Below are positions 24,251-32,875 of a stretch of 64,000 nt of DNA, in pieces. The translations under genes were made by a program, and so were the position numbers. How positions within the stretch are numbered: position 1 is the first letter of the stretch; the number at the start of each line of letters is the position of its first letter. The DNA is taken from assembly GCA_021775855.1 (NCBI GenBank), contig JAJFGZ010000045.1, positions 1 through 64,000 on the forward strand, written 5' to 3'. The DNA is from Hyphomicrobiales bacterium. Lineage in GTDB: Bacteria > Pseudomonadota > Alphaproteobacteria > Rhizobiales > NORP267. The notes beneath the pieces are model-generated. The model was given only the letters and a program-made list of their open reading frames with translations. It had not been told where the DNA came from and searched no databases.

Positions 24251-25636
24251 ATGGCGCAGAACGTTTATGCAAACATATCGGCAAAGGCCGCAAAAAGCCG
24301 GTTCTGGAACGAAATCACCGAGACCATGCCGCGCGAGCAGATCGATCGTCTGCACGAACACCGGTTGCAGCGGCTCGTCCGCTACGCCTACGACAACAGC
24401 CCGTTTTACAGGGGCAAATTTGACGAAATCGGACTGGAACCGGGCGACATCCGGACAATCGAGGACTACAAAACCAAAATCCCGCTGACCGACAAGGGTG
24501 ATTTTCTGGCCCAGCAGGCGGAAAACCCGCCCTACGGCCCGACCCAGGCACGCCCGCTCGGCGCCATCGTGCAACACGCAGAAACGTCCGGCACGACCGG
24601 TGCTCCGCTATCCATCCCCTACACCATGTACGATACGGTTCGCTACGGTGAATCCTGGTGCTCGGCTTTCTGGGCGACCGGCGTTCGCCCCTCCGATAGT
24701 TTTTACTTTGCCTTTGGCTGGGGAAATTTCGCAGGCTTCTGGAGCGCCTATTGGGGGGTGCGTCGGTTCGGCGGGCGGATGATCTCGGGCGGCGGGCTGA
24801 ACACCGAGGGGCACATCCAGGCGATCCAGCGCTTGAAGCCCACGGTCCTGATTTCAACCCCGACATTTGCGCTCCGTCTCGCGGCGGTCGCTCGCGACAT
24901 GGGCGTCGACTTGAGCCAGACGTCGATCCGCTTTACCATGCATGCAGGCGAACCCGGCCCGACCGCCCTGCCCCAGATGAAGCGTCAGATCATCGACGCC
25001 TGGGGCGCGGAGAATGCCGGAGAATTGCTCGGTATCGCGGAAGTGGATGCTTTTGCACCCTGCAATTCCATCGGCGACGGCGTCCATGTGGACGAGATGT
25101 GCGTCTTTTCCTGGGTGATCGATCCCGACACCGGCAGGGAAGTAGCCGAGGGTGAAGTTGGCGAACACGTGGTCACCAGTTTCGTCAACAGCGCGCAACC
25201 ATTATTGAATTACCGGACCCACGATCTGGTCAGACCACGTTACAGTTGCCCGTCCGGGCGCACCTGGCTGAAATTCGACGGGTCCGTCCTTGGCCGCACG
25301 GATTTCATGATCTCGCTGCGCGGCACAAACGTCTACCCGACGGCGTTGGAGAACATTCTCGGCGCCACCGGCGGGGTGAGCAGCAACTACGAAATCCACA
25401 TGAGCCGGGAGAAGGATAGCGATGAAATGGAGGTCAGGTTCGAACCCGAACCAGGCGTCCCGGAAGCCGACTGGCAAGGGCTGGCTGAAAAGGTATCCGG
25501 GGAGATCCATCACCAGCTAAGAGTGCGGATTTTGATTACCCCGGTCGCGCCGGGCAGCCTGCCGCGTTACGACCTCAAGACCAAACGAATTTTTGACAAT
25601 CGCCCGGCGGAGTTTCGCCGGATCCTGGACCGTTAA
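24251..25636 (+). CDS. PaaK-like phenylacetate-CoA ligase family protein (AMP-forming)
   Basis: A 461-residue adenylate-forming ligase of the PaaK/CapK type. The nucleotide motif is AETSGTTGAPLS (about 111-122); further features are YRTHDLVRP (near 319), GRTDFMISLRGTNVYP (near 346) and a C-terminal lysine region (PRYDLKTKRIFD) for the second half-reaction. The ribosome site AGGGAGG precedes the ATG. It would activate an aromatic or other carboxylic acid to its CoA thioester, supplying the PaaA-like oxygenase encoded two genes upstream. The acid is not necessarily phenylacetate, because the rest of the paa pathway is absent. Confidence 0.92.
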   Translation: MAQNVYANISAKAAKSRFWNEITETMPREQIDRLHEHRLQRLVRYAYDNSPFYRGKFDEIGLEPGDIRTIEDYKTKIPLTDKGDFLAQQAENPPYGPTQARPLGAIVQHAETSGTTGAPLSIPYTMYDTVRYGESWCSAFWATGVRPSDSFYFAFGWGNFAGFWSAYWGVRRFGGRMISGGGLNTEGHIQAIQRLKPTVLISTPTFALRLAAVARDMGVDLSQTSIRFTMHAGEPGPTALPQMKRQIIDAWGAENAGELLGIAEVDAFAPCNSIGDGVHVDEMCVFSWVIDPDTGREVAEGEVGEHVVTSFVNSAQPLLNYRTHDLVRPRYSCPSGRTWLKFDGSVLGRTDFMISLRGTNVYPTALENILGATGGVSSNYEIHMSREKDSDEMEVRFEPEPGVPEADWQGLAEKVSGEIHHQLRVRILITPVAPGSLPRYDLKTKRIFDNRPAEFRRILDR

Positions 25637-25651
25637 TCGCTGGAGTTGGAT

Positions 25652-25834
25652 ATGACCCACGCAAAGGAAATCGAAAAGTTGTACGCCGCCCGCGCACTCA
25701 TCAAGGAAGCAACCGCCGGGTTGAGCGTACCGATGATCGAATCCGCCCTCGCCGAGGCCGACATGAACCTCCATTGGGCCCTCTGGAATCTTGGTGAGGA
25801 GGTCGAGCTTCTGCCCGAAACGGTCAACTCTTGA
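25652..25834 (+). CDS. Small protein of unknown function in the PaaA-like operon (60 residues)
   Basis: A short, acidic, helical protein (THAKEIEKLYAARALIKEAT and LAEADMNLHWALWNLGEEVE) with no signal peptide or membrane segment. A TGGAG site precedes the ATG at 25652, 15 bases after the ligase stop. Its own stop overlaps the TTG start of the second crotonase gene, so the two are probably coupled. I do not recognise it; it could be a small subunit or stabiliser of a neighbouring enzyme. Confidence 0.65.
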   Translation: MTHAKEIEKLYAARALIKEATAGLSVPMIESALAEADMNLHWALWNLGEEVELLPETVNS

Positions 25835-26619
25835 GCTATCAATATCTGAAATTCGATAGGGAAGGACCGGTCACCATCCTTCGCCTCGACAGGCCAGATA
25901 ATCTCAATTCGTGGAACCACGACATGCGTGAGGAGCTGCGCGATGCAGTACACACGCTTGTGGAGAACGATGCACTGCGGGTTCTGATCATCACGGGCAC
26001 GGGCCGGGCCTTTTCTGCCGGCGAAGATGTCCGCGGCATGGGCGATCTCTCATCGGTCGGCCCCGCAGGTTTCCGGCGCCGCGTCCGCATGATCCACAAC
26101 GTGTTCGATGACATCGAGCAAATGGAAGTCCCGGTTATTGCCGCGATCAATGGCGTGGCGGCGGGCGGTGGACTGGAGTTGGCCCTGTCGTGTGATTTCC
26201 GGTTTGCCGCTAGCACGGCCAGGCTTGGCCTGCCGGAAGGTAATGTGGGGCTTATCCCCGGGTCCGGCGGCATATCGCGGCTGGTCAAGCTGGTGGGGCC
26301 TTCGAAATCAAAACGTCTGGTCATGACCGGCGAAATCGTCCCGGCGGACAAGGCACTGGAAATCGGTCTGGTCGATGAAATCTTTGAAGCCAATGCACTG
26401 CTGGACGAAGCGACCGCCTTCGCCGAAACCCTCGCCAAACGCGCGCCGCTGGCGCTTGGAACGGCAAAGCTCGTCATCAACCAATGCGTCAACGTGGATC
26501 TGGAAACCGGCCGCAATTTCGAGCGCATCGGGCAAAGCGTACTAAAGCTCTCGGAGGACCACGCCGAAGGCGTGCAGGCATTTCTCGAGAAACGCGACGC
26601 AGATTTCAAGGGGCGCTAG
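25831..26619 (+). CDS. Enoyl-CoA hydratase/isomerase family protein (second of two), TTG start
   Basis: A 262-residue crotonase-fold protein with SAGEDVRGMG (about 60-69), NGVAAGGGLELALSCDFRFA (about 107-126) and LPEGNVGLIPGSGGISRL. The likely start is TTG at 25831, overlapping the TGA of the small gene upstream as TTGA; the first in-frame ATG is 30 codons later and would remove the conserved N-terminal strand (LKFDREGPVTILRLDRP). It differs clearly from the crotonase at 23447, so the pathway probably needs two different crotonase steps, such as isomerisation and hydration or ring hydrolysis. Confidence 0.9.
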   Translation: MSYQYLKFDREGPVTILRLDRPDNLNSWNHDMREELRDAVHTLVENDALRVLIITGTGRAFSAGEDVRGMGDLSSVGPAGFRRRVRMIHNVFDDIEQMEVPVIAAINGVAAGGGLELALSCDFRFAASTARLGLPEGNVGLIPGSGGISRLVKLVGPSKSKRLVMTGEIVPADKALEIGLVDEIFEANALLDEATAFAETLAKRAPLALGTAKLVINQCVNVDLETGRNFERIGQSVLKLSEDHAEGVQAFLEKRDADFKGR

Positions 26620-26622
26620 CAA

Positions 26623-26808
26623 ATGGCCAACAACCCCAGGGACTGGAACGGACTTGCCAGCCGGCTTGAAGATTTGTCCCGGGACATGATCGATCAGGCT
26701 GAATTTGCGGAAAACGAGTTCGATCGCCAGATTATCGTATTGTGGGCTCGGTCGCTTACCCACAGCGCCATCGAAATGCGCTTCCTCGCGGGCGAAGGCG
26801 GGACTTAA
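26623..26808 (+). CDS. Small protein of unknown function ending the PaaA-like operon (61 residues)
   Basis: A helical, acidic small protein (LASRLEDLSRDMIDQAEFAE, then FDRQIIVLWARSLTHSAIEM). It begins 3 bases after the crotonase stop. Its last 4 bases overlap the end of the convergent CoA ligase gene. No family recognised. It and the 60-residue protein at 25652 share general size and helicity but not obvious sequence. Confidence 0.65.
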   Translation: MANNPRDWNGLASRLEDLSRDMIDQAEFAENEFDRQIIVLWARSLTHSAIEMRFLAGEGGT

Positions 26809-28334
26809 ACGTCAAGCTGATCGGAGAACGTATCGAGAAGCCTGTGTTTGAGTAGCTTGCCGGTACTGGCGGCCGGGAGAGCCTCGGCAAATACAATCTG
26901 TGCCGGTCGTTTATACGGCGCCAGCCGCTCCTTCAGATATCGCCTGAACTCGTCCTTGTCCAAATCAACGCTCGGTTGGACCTCAGCGAATGCCAAAACC
27001 TCCTCGTTTCCATCGACCGTCCTCCGACCAATCACCGCAGACTGGACAATTGCCGGGTGGCTGTTCATCGCCGTCTCGACCTCAATCGGAAACACATTGA
27101 ACCCGGACCGGATGATCAACTCCTTACATCGGCCGACAATGTATAGCGCTCCGTCCGCGCCAAATCTGCCAAGGTCGCCGGTATGAAGCCAACCGTCATC
27201 ATCGATTGCGGCGGAAGTTGCCGAAGGGTTCTTGTAATAGCCTTTCATAATATTTGGGCCGCGGCACAGAATTTCGCCCACCCCGTCGGCCATTTCGTTG
27301 GTGCCGGGAGGCGGGACCAATCTGATCTCCACACCGTGCAAGGCAAACCCGACACTATCGTCTTGACATGGTGTGCCGAAAATTGTCGCCGCAATGCCGG
27401 GTGATGCCTCGGTCATGCCATAGCCGTTTTGCAACTGGGTGCCGAGAAAGGCTTCGACCCGCATTTTCCAATCGATATCCAGCGGTGCACCGCCGGCTGA
27501 GCAATAACGCAAGTTCGGCGCGTCAAGCGTAGTGATGTCTTTTGCCGCACAATATTTTAGAATTGCCGCATAATGCGCCGGAACCCCCTGGGCTACGGTT
27601 ATGCCGTTTGCGAGCGCGGCGATGAATTGCACGGGTTCAAACTTCGGCACGAATTCGATCCGCGCGCCGACCCTGAGAGACGCCAAAAATACCGAGCAAA
27701 AACCAAATATGTGAGTGATCGGGAGAATAAAATATGCGCTGTCCCGGTCAGATAACTCACGGGCGCGGGCAGATGAGTCGGCACCCGCAAGCAGATTGCC
27801 GTGGGTTAGCATGACCCCCTTCGGGTCACCCGTCGTTCCGGTCGTATAGATAAGCGCTGCGACCTGGTCCCTGCCATCGGAGAAGACCGGTTCCGGATCC
27901 ACGTCCCGTGCTGTTGTGGCCAACAGTTTCCCGAACCGGAACCTGGCGGTCTCCTCGGCATTGAAAAATGCGCCGTGGCCCCGCGCGGCCTCCGAAACCT
28001 CATGGGTAAACAGGATGAAGCGCGCGCCGGCATGGTTGCTGATTTTCCGGACTTCGTCCGAAGTTATCCGGGCATTGACGAGATTGACCCAGGCATCGCA
28101 CCGGCTGCACGCCAGAATGACAGCAGCAGCCGCGACGCAGTTTTCGCAGACCAGCGAAACCCGGTCGCCGGGCCGCACTCCCAGATCCCGGAGGAGGCTG
28201 GTCGCATCACTGACCGCCGCCGCGAACTCGCCAAAGGTATAGGTCGTGCCATCATGGTCGGCGTAAACCAACCGATCCGGTTGGTCGCGCGCCCACACAT
28301 CAAGTAACTGATGAACCCGATCCATAGACGGCAT
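26805..28334 (-). CDS. AMP-dependent acyl-CoA synthetase/ligase
   Basis: A 509-residue adenylate-forming enzyme of the long-chain/aryl acyl-CoA ligase group. Motifs: YTTGTTGDPKG (163-173), NGYGMTEASPG, the Asp of WLHTGDLGRF, GRCKELIIRSGFNVFP, and the catalytic lysine in STGKLLKHRL near the C-terminus. The N-terminus (MDRVHQLLDVWARDQPDRLV) is typical. It converges on the PaaA-like operon with a 4-base overlap of stop codons. It may activate a second acid for the same pathway or be unrelated; it does not share that operon's promoter. Confidence 0.92.
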   Translation of the reverse strand: MPSMDRVHQLLDVWARDQPDRLVYADHDGTTYTFGEFAAAVSDATSLLRDLGVRPGDRVSLVCENCVAAAAVILACSRCDAWVNLVNARITSDEVRKISNHAGARFILFTHEVSEAARGHGAFFNAEETARFRFGKLLATTARDVDPEPVFSDGRDQVAALIYTTGTTGDPKGVMLTHGNLLAGADSSARARELSDRDSAYFILPITHIFGFCSVFLASLRVGARIEFVPKFEPVQFIAALANGITVAQGVPAHYAAILKYCAAKDITTLDAPNLRYCSAGGAPLDIDWKMRVEAFLGTQLQNGYGMTEASPGIAATIFGTPCQDDSVGFALHGVEIRLVPPPGTNEMADGVGEILCRGPNIMKGYYKNPSATSAAIDDDGWLHTGDLGRFGADGALYIVGRCKELIIRSGFNVFPIEVETAMNSHPAIVQSAVIGRRTVDGNEEVLAFAEVQPSVDLDKDEFRRYLKERLAPYKRPAQIVFAEALPAASTGKLLKHRLLDTFSDQLDV

Positions 28335-28452
28335 TTCGCAGGTGGTCGCAGGCGTGTCAACTCAACAAGGCCCCATTGACATCTGGCGACCACGGACCCT
28401 TGGCTAGGCGAGCCCCGGGGCAGCGCTTGTCAATTGGAATTCCGAAGCCCCG

Positions 28453-29151
28453 CTAGGTGCTCGTTTGCACCAGCGTGAATATCCCGAGCGCAACAGTTGC
28501 CGTTCCGATGAATATCTGGAGCCCGTTATAGACCCAGGTCATATGCCGGGCGGCGCGCAGCGGTATCGCAATGACCAGCGAAAAAAGCCCCATACCGGCA
28601 ATCGATCCAATACCGAATATCGCGATGTATATGAGCCCCAGCCAGGGCGAGGTCATTGTTTGCAGGGTGAGAAGGATCAGCGCCGCTGAACCCGCCATAC
28701 CGTGCATCAATCCGACCAGCAGGGCACGCACCGGAAAGCCGACGCTGTGGGTGTGCTGGTGACGGGCCGGATCGTGCGCCAGCCTGGTTTCCCCTTTGTG
28801 CGAATGGGCGTGGAAATGCTTTTTTCCGGGACCATGGGAATGGGCGTGAAAATGGATCCTCTCGCGCACAACCCGCCGCAACACGTCGCCGCCGAGGATG
28901 ATCAACGTGACGCCAACGGCGAGTTCGATGCCCTGGACGATTTGTTCGGGAACAATATTGGCAACGAACAGCACGATCGAGCCGAACAGGAACAGTGTAA
29001 GCGTGTGCCCCAACCCCCATGCCGCGCCCTGACGCACGCCCTGCCTGACCGAATTAACCCGGGTCGAGAGCGAAGCCACGGCCGCAATATGGTCCGCCTC
29101 GATGGCATGACGCATGCCCAATAGAAACCCGAGAAACAGAATTGAGATCAT
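28453..29151 (-). CDS. Nickel/cobalt permease family protein (NicO/HupE-UreH-like)
   Basis: A 232-residue inner-membrane protein of about six helices. The first helix carries HAIEADH (residues 15-21), the HX4DH signature of nickel/cobalt permeases that makes up the metal path. A cytosolic or periplasmic loop near residues 95-135 has histidine clusters (HFHAHSH twice, then HQHTH), as in many metal permeases. The ATG at 29151 removes a non-hydrophobic N-terminal stretch seen in the longer open frame. Cobalt would suit the cobalamin genes at 58981-64000, and nickel would suit urease or hydrogenase; the sequence does not decide. It stands between the ligase and phoB genes. Confidence 0.87.
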   Translation of the reverse strand: MISILFLGFLLGMRHAIEADHIAAVASLSTRVNSVRQGVRQGAAWGLGHTLTLFLFGSIVLFVANIVPEQIVQGIELAVGVTLIILGGDVLRRVVRERIHFHAHSHGPGKKHFHAHSHKGETRLAHDPARHQHTHSVGFPVRALLVGLMHGMAGSAALILLTLQTMTSPWLGLIYIAIFGIGSIAGMGLFSLVIAIPLRAARHMTWVYNGLQIFIGTATVALGIFTLVQTST

Positions 29152-29241
29152 GACCGGGCTTTCATTGGCAAAGCGGTGTTCGCACCATACTTCACTATAA
29201 GAAGCTGTCCCTCCAGGCAATTACTGGTTTCGACTGGAATG

Positions 29242-29931
29242 CTAAAATTTCTCGTCGAAGGCGTACCCTGTCCCGCGCACAGTGCGGATGGGGTCCTGCT
29301 CGAAATTCCGGTTCAGGACCTTGCGCAGCCGGCCCACATGGACGTCAACTGTACGCTCTTCCACATAGATATCCCGTCCCCAGACGGCATCGAGCAACTG
29401 GACGCGGTTGCGCACCCGGCCTGGGCTCTGCATCAGGTATTCAAGCAGACGAAATTCCGTTGGACCCAGTTCCAGTGGTTCCCCGGCGCGGTAGAGCCTG
29501 TGGGTCAGGCGATGCAGCTCGATCTCGCCCGCGACCAGAACGTTCGAGACAATTTCGGGATTGACCCGGCGCAGCATGGCCCTGATCCGCGCCATTAATT
29601 CCGGCACCGAAAATGGCTTCACCATGTAGTCGTCGGCGCCTGTATCAAGCCCGCGGATCCGCTCGTCTTCCTCACCCCGGGCCGTCAGCATCAAAATCGG
29701 AATGTCAGATGTTTTCTTATTGGCACGCAAACGCCGGCACAACTCGATCCCCGACAGCCCCGGCAGCATCCAGTCAAGCACGAGCAGGTCGGGCACCTGT
29801 TCGTCGATTTGAACCTTGGCGTCCTCGGCGTTATAGGCGGTATCGACGTCGAACCCCTCGGCTTCCAGATTGTATTTTAGAAGAACAGAGAGAGCTTCTT
29901 CGTCTTCCACAATGAGAATTCGGGCTGGCAT
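29242..29931 (-). CDS. phoB: Phosphate regulon response regulator PhoB
   Basis: A 229-residue OmpR/PhoB-type response regulator. The receiver domain has the acidic pocket (VEDEE), the phosphoacceptor D53 (LVLDWMLPG) and the conserved lysine in MVKPFS; the C-terminal winged helix (about 130-225) contains RVQLLDAVWG and RTVDVHVGRLRKVL. It is the last gene of phoR-pstSCAB-phoU-phoB on the minus strand. When phosphorylated by PhoR it should bind the PHO box at 35494-35522. Confidence 0.97.
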   Translation of the reverse strand: MPARILIVEDEEALSVLLKYNLEAEGFDVDTAYNAEDAKVQIDEQVPDLLVLDWMLPGLSGIELCRRLRANKKTSDIPILMLTARGEEDERIRGLDTGADDYMVKPFSVPELMARIRAMLRRVNPEIVSNVLVAGEIELHRLTHRLYRAGEPLELGPTEFRLLEYLMQSPGRVRNRVQLLDAVWGRDIYVEERTVDVHVGRLRKVLNRNFEQDPIRTVRGTGYAFDEKF

Positions 29932-29954
29932 ATCAGATCATCGCCCCTGGACGT

Positions 29955-30671
29955 TCACTTGGTCAGATCCTCGACGCTGGTAAATGACGACTGGTCGCCC
30001 TTGGGACGCTCCTCGCCAATCGCTTCACCGGTCGCCAGATAGTGCACCGTTTCGGCAATGTTGGTGGCGTGATCGCCGATCCGCTCGATATTCTTGGCGG
30101 CGAAAAGCAGATGCGTGCAGGGTGTGATCTTGCGCGGGTCTTCCATCATGTCGGTGAGCATTTCGCGAAACAGCGACGTATACATGGCGTCGATTTCCTC
30201 GTCGCGGTGCCACACCTCGATGGCGCCCGTAACGTCCTTGCGGGAATAACTGTCGAGGACCCGTTTCAGCTGGTCCATGGCAAGCAAGCTCATCCGTTCG
30301 ATTCCGTGGATCAGACGTTTTTGCTGCCGCGAACTTCCGATGGCGATCACGCGCTTGGAGATGTTCTTGGCAAGATCGCCGATCCGCTCCAGATCTCCGG
30401 TTATCCGCACCGCGGCCATGACCTCGCGCAGGTCCAGTGCGACAGGCTGGCGGCGGGCGATCAGCAGGACCGCGTGTTCCTCGACCTCTCGCTCCAGATC
30501 GTCGAGTTGTTGATCCGCCGCGATCACTTCGCGGGCCAACTCGGCATTCATGTCGCCAAGCGCTTTCGTGGATTGAACCAACTGCTTTTCGGCCAACCCG
30601 CCCATCTCGGAAATCTTGGCGCCGAGGGTCGATAATTCTTCCGCAAAGGCAGTTACAATATGCTCACTCAT
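29955..30671 (-). CDS. phoU: Phosphate signalling protein PhoU
   Basis: A 238-residue all-helical protein with the two tandem PhoU repeats, each with an acidic metal-binding stretch (RITGDLERIGDLAKNI near 90-105 and AKNIERIGDHATNIAE near 193-208). PhoU links the Pst transporter to PhoR and keeps the regulon off when phosphate is ample. Between pstB and phoB, with 17- and 23-base gaps. Confidence 0.97.
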   Translation of the reverse strand: MSEHIVTAFAEELSTLGAKISEMGGLAEKQLVQSTKALGDMNAELAREVIAADQQLDDLEREVEEHAVLLIARRQPVALDLREVMAAVRITGDLERIGDLAKNISKRVIAIGSSRQQKRLIHGIERMSLLAMDQLKRVLDSYSRKDVTGAIEVWHRDEEIDAMYTSLFREMLTDMMEDPRKITPCTHLLFAAKNIERIGDHATNIAETVHYLATGEAIGEERPKGDQSSFTSVEDLTK

Positions 30672-30688
30672 TGTCTTATCCTATTCGG

Positions 30689-31528
30689 TCAACCAAACCG
30701 CCCGGTGATATAGTCCTGGGTCCGCTCATCCTGCGGGTTGGTGAATACCTGATCGGTATCGCCATCCTCGACCAGATACCCCATATGAAAAAACGCCGTG
30801 GTTTGAGATACCCGCGCTGCCTGCTGCATCGAATGAGTCACGATGACGATGGTGTAATTTTCCCGCAATTCATCCATCAGCTCTTCAATCCGCGCAGTGG
30901 CGATTGGGTCAAGCGCCGAACAAGGTTCGTCCATCAGGATCACTTCGGGGTCGACGGCGATCGCGCGGGCAATGCACAGACGTTGCTGCTGGCCGCCGGA
31001 GAGGCTCGTCCCCGGTTCGCCCAAACGGTCCTTGACCTCGGCCAGCAATCCAGCCCGCTCGAGGCTTCTTAGGACAACCTCCTCTAAATCGTCACGCTCC
31101 GTTACCAGGCCGTGGATCCTGGGGCCGTAGGCAACGTTATCGAAGATCGACTTTGGAAACGGGTTAGGTTTCTGAAACACCATGCCGACCCGCGCCCGCA
31201 ATTCCACAACATTGATGTCGGGCGAATAAATATCCGTTCCATCGAGCCGTATATCACCCTCTACCCGACAAATATCGATTGTGTCATTCATCCGGTTCAG
31301 ACAGCGGATAAATGTCGTCTTACCGCACCCGGACGGGCCAATCAGCGCGGTAATGTGGTTGCGGCGGATATCGAGGGAAAGGTCGAACAGAGCCTGTTTT
31401 TCGCCGTAATAGACGTTGACATTTTTTGACGAAATCTTGACGCTCATTGGCGCGCATCCGGCTTCAGGGGGAATTGTCCCGCTCGAATACGGGGCGCTCA
31501 CCTTATCAATCTGTCCAAGCTCGTTCAT
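30689..31528 (-). CDS. pstB: Phosphate ABC transporter ATPase PstB
   Basis: A 279-residue ABC ATPase with Walker [10 protein letters not shown]-loop, signature LSGGQQQRL, Walker [13 protein letters not shown] and VTHSMQQ. The ATG at 31528 has a GAGG site; an in-frame ATG at 31567, 7 bases after pstA, and another at 31447 are also possible, and a short N-terminal extension is usual in alphaproteobacteria. It energises high-affinity phosphate import through PstC and PstA. Confidence 0.96.
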   Translation of the reverse strand: MNELGQIDKVSAPYSSGTIPPEAGCAPMSVKISSKNVNVYYGEKQALFDLSLDIRRNHITALIGPSGCGKTTFIRCLNRMNDTIDICRVEGDIRLDGTDIYSPDINVVELRARVGMVFQKPNPFPKSIFDNVAYGPRIHGLVTERDDLEEVVLRSLERAGLLAEVKDRLGEPGTSLSGGQQQRLCIARAIAVDPEVILMDEPCSALDPIATARIEELMDELRENYTIVIVTHSMQQAARVSQTTAFFHMGYLVEDGDTDQVFTNPQDERTQDYITGRFG

Positions 31529-31573
31529 ATCACGCCTCACTGCCTGGGAAAACTTGTTCAACTGCATAGCCGC

Positions 31574-32875
31574 CTACCATCTCCGCTCGAATTTCTGCCG
31601 CAGGTAAATCGCGATGCCATTCATCACGATCAGGAACCCGAGCAGAACCATGATGGCCGCCGAGGTGCGGGCGACAAACCCGCGTTCGGGACTGTCCGCC
31701 CAGATAAATATCTGGGTTGGCAGCGCGGTTGAGGGGTCCATCACCCCGCCAGTATCTCCCGCGATAAAGGCGTTCATCCCAATCAGTAGCAGGGGAGCGG
31801 TCTCGCCCAGCGCCTGCGCCATGGCGATAATGGTACCGGTCATGATCCCGGGCAGCGACAATGGCAGGACGTGGTGCATCACGACCTGATGGCGCGATGC
31901 GCCGATCCCCATGGCCGCTTCGCGAATGGACGGCGGAACAGCGGATATGGCAACCCTGGTGACAATTACGATGGTCGGTAAGGTCATGAGGGCAAGGGTC
32001 ATGCCGCCGACCAATGGAACTGATCTGGGAAGGCCGAACCAGCCGAGGAAAACAGCAAGGCCAAGAAGGCCAAATACGATCGACGGCACCGCTGCAAGAT
32101 TATTGATATTTACCTCGACAAGATTGGTCCAGCGGTTTTTGGGCGCGAATTCTTCCAGATAGACGGCCGCCGCGATCCCTACAGGAAAGCTGATAGCGAT
32201 GCAGACCAGCAATGCATAAAACGAGCCGGCGATGGCGCCTTTCAGGCCTGCAAGTTCAGGGTAACGGCTATCGGACGAAAAAATCAGTGCCCAATTGAAC
32301 CGGGACTCAATCGCGCCCGCGGATACCCATTGATCATACCATTCAATTTCCTGATCGCTTATCCGACGTAGAGATTCACGCGTATCCCGCGATATATTTC
32401 CCTTGTGAAATTGATCGACCGGATCGGCGACCGGAACGCTGATCAAAAATGTTGTGTTGATCAATCCTGGATCGGCCACAACCCGGTCACGCACCATATA
32501 TTGCGCCCCGGATGAGACTATGCCGACCAAATCGCGCAATTGCCGACGGTTCGTGACACCCGGAAATACAGCCCGCACCGCATCGCGGACAACGCCCCGA
32601 TAGTTACCCTTGAATGGATCGGCGGCGTCGACCTTGTCTGTATCAATCGTTACCTCGAGAACAACATGGGTCTGGGAAAAAGCCTGATAGCCAGAATAGC
32701 TGATCGAGGAGACCAGAAGCACGAGAAACCCGAGAGCAATCCCAACGGCGCCTAGACCAAAGTATCTCAGGCGGCGGTCGGACGCATAACGTTGCCTAAT
32801 CCGGACCTCGCGCTGCGCCTGCTGGTTGCCCGTCTCCACGGATTTGTTGGCGGGCAAATTACTCATATTGTTCAC
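31574..32875 (-). CDS. pstA: Phosphate ABC transporter permease PstA
   Basis: A 433-residue permease, longer than the E. coli protein (about 296). A hydrophilic region of roughly 120 residues sits between the first transmembrane helix (about 40-62) and the permease core; this insert is usual in alphaproteobacterial PstA (DUF3333). The core has the EAA-type loop REAAMGIGASRHQVVMHHVLP near 330-350. It overlaps the end of pstC by 17 bases; an ATG 9 bases further in is an alternative start. Confidence 0.95.
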   Translation of the reverse strand: MNNMSNLPANKSVETGNQQAQREVRIRQRYASDRRLRYFGLGAVGIALGFLVLLVSSISYSGYQAFSQTHVVLEVTIDTDKVDAADPFKGNYRGVVRDAVRAVFPGVTNRRQLRDLVGIVSSGAQYMVRDRVVADPGLINTTFLISVPVADPVDQFHKGNISRDTRESLRRISDQEIEWYDQWVSAGAIESRFNWALIFSSDSRYPELAGLKGAIAGSFYALLVCIAISFPVGIAAAVYLEEFAPKNRWTNLVEVNINNLAAVPSIVFGLLGLAVFLGWFGLPRSVPLVGGMTLALMTLPTIVIVTRVAISAVPPSIREAAMGIGASRHQVVMHHVLPLSLPGIMTGTIIAMAQALGETAPLLLIGMNAFIAGDTGGVMDPSTALPTQIFIWADSPERGFVARTSAAIMVLLGFLIVMNGIAIYLRQKFERRW

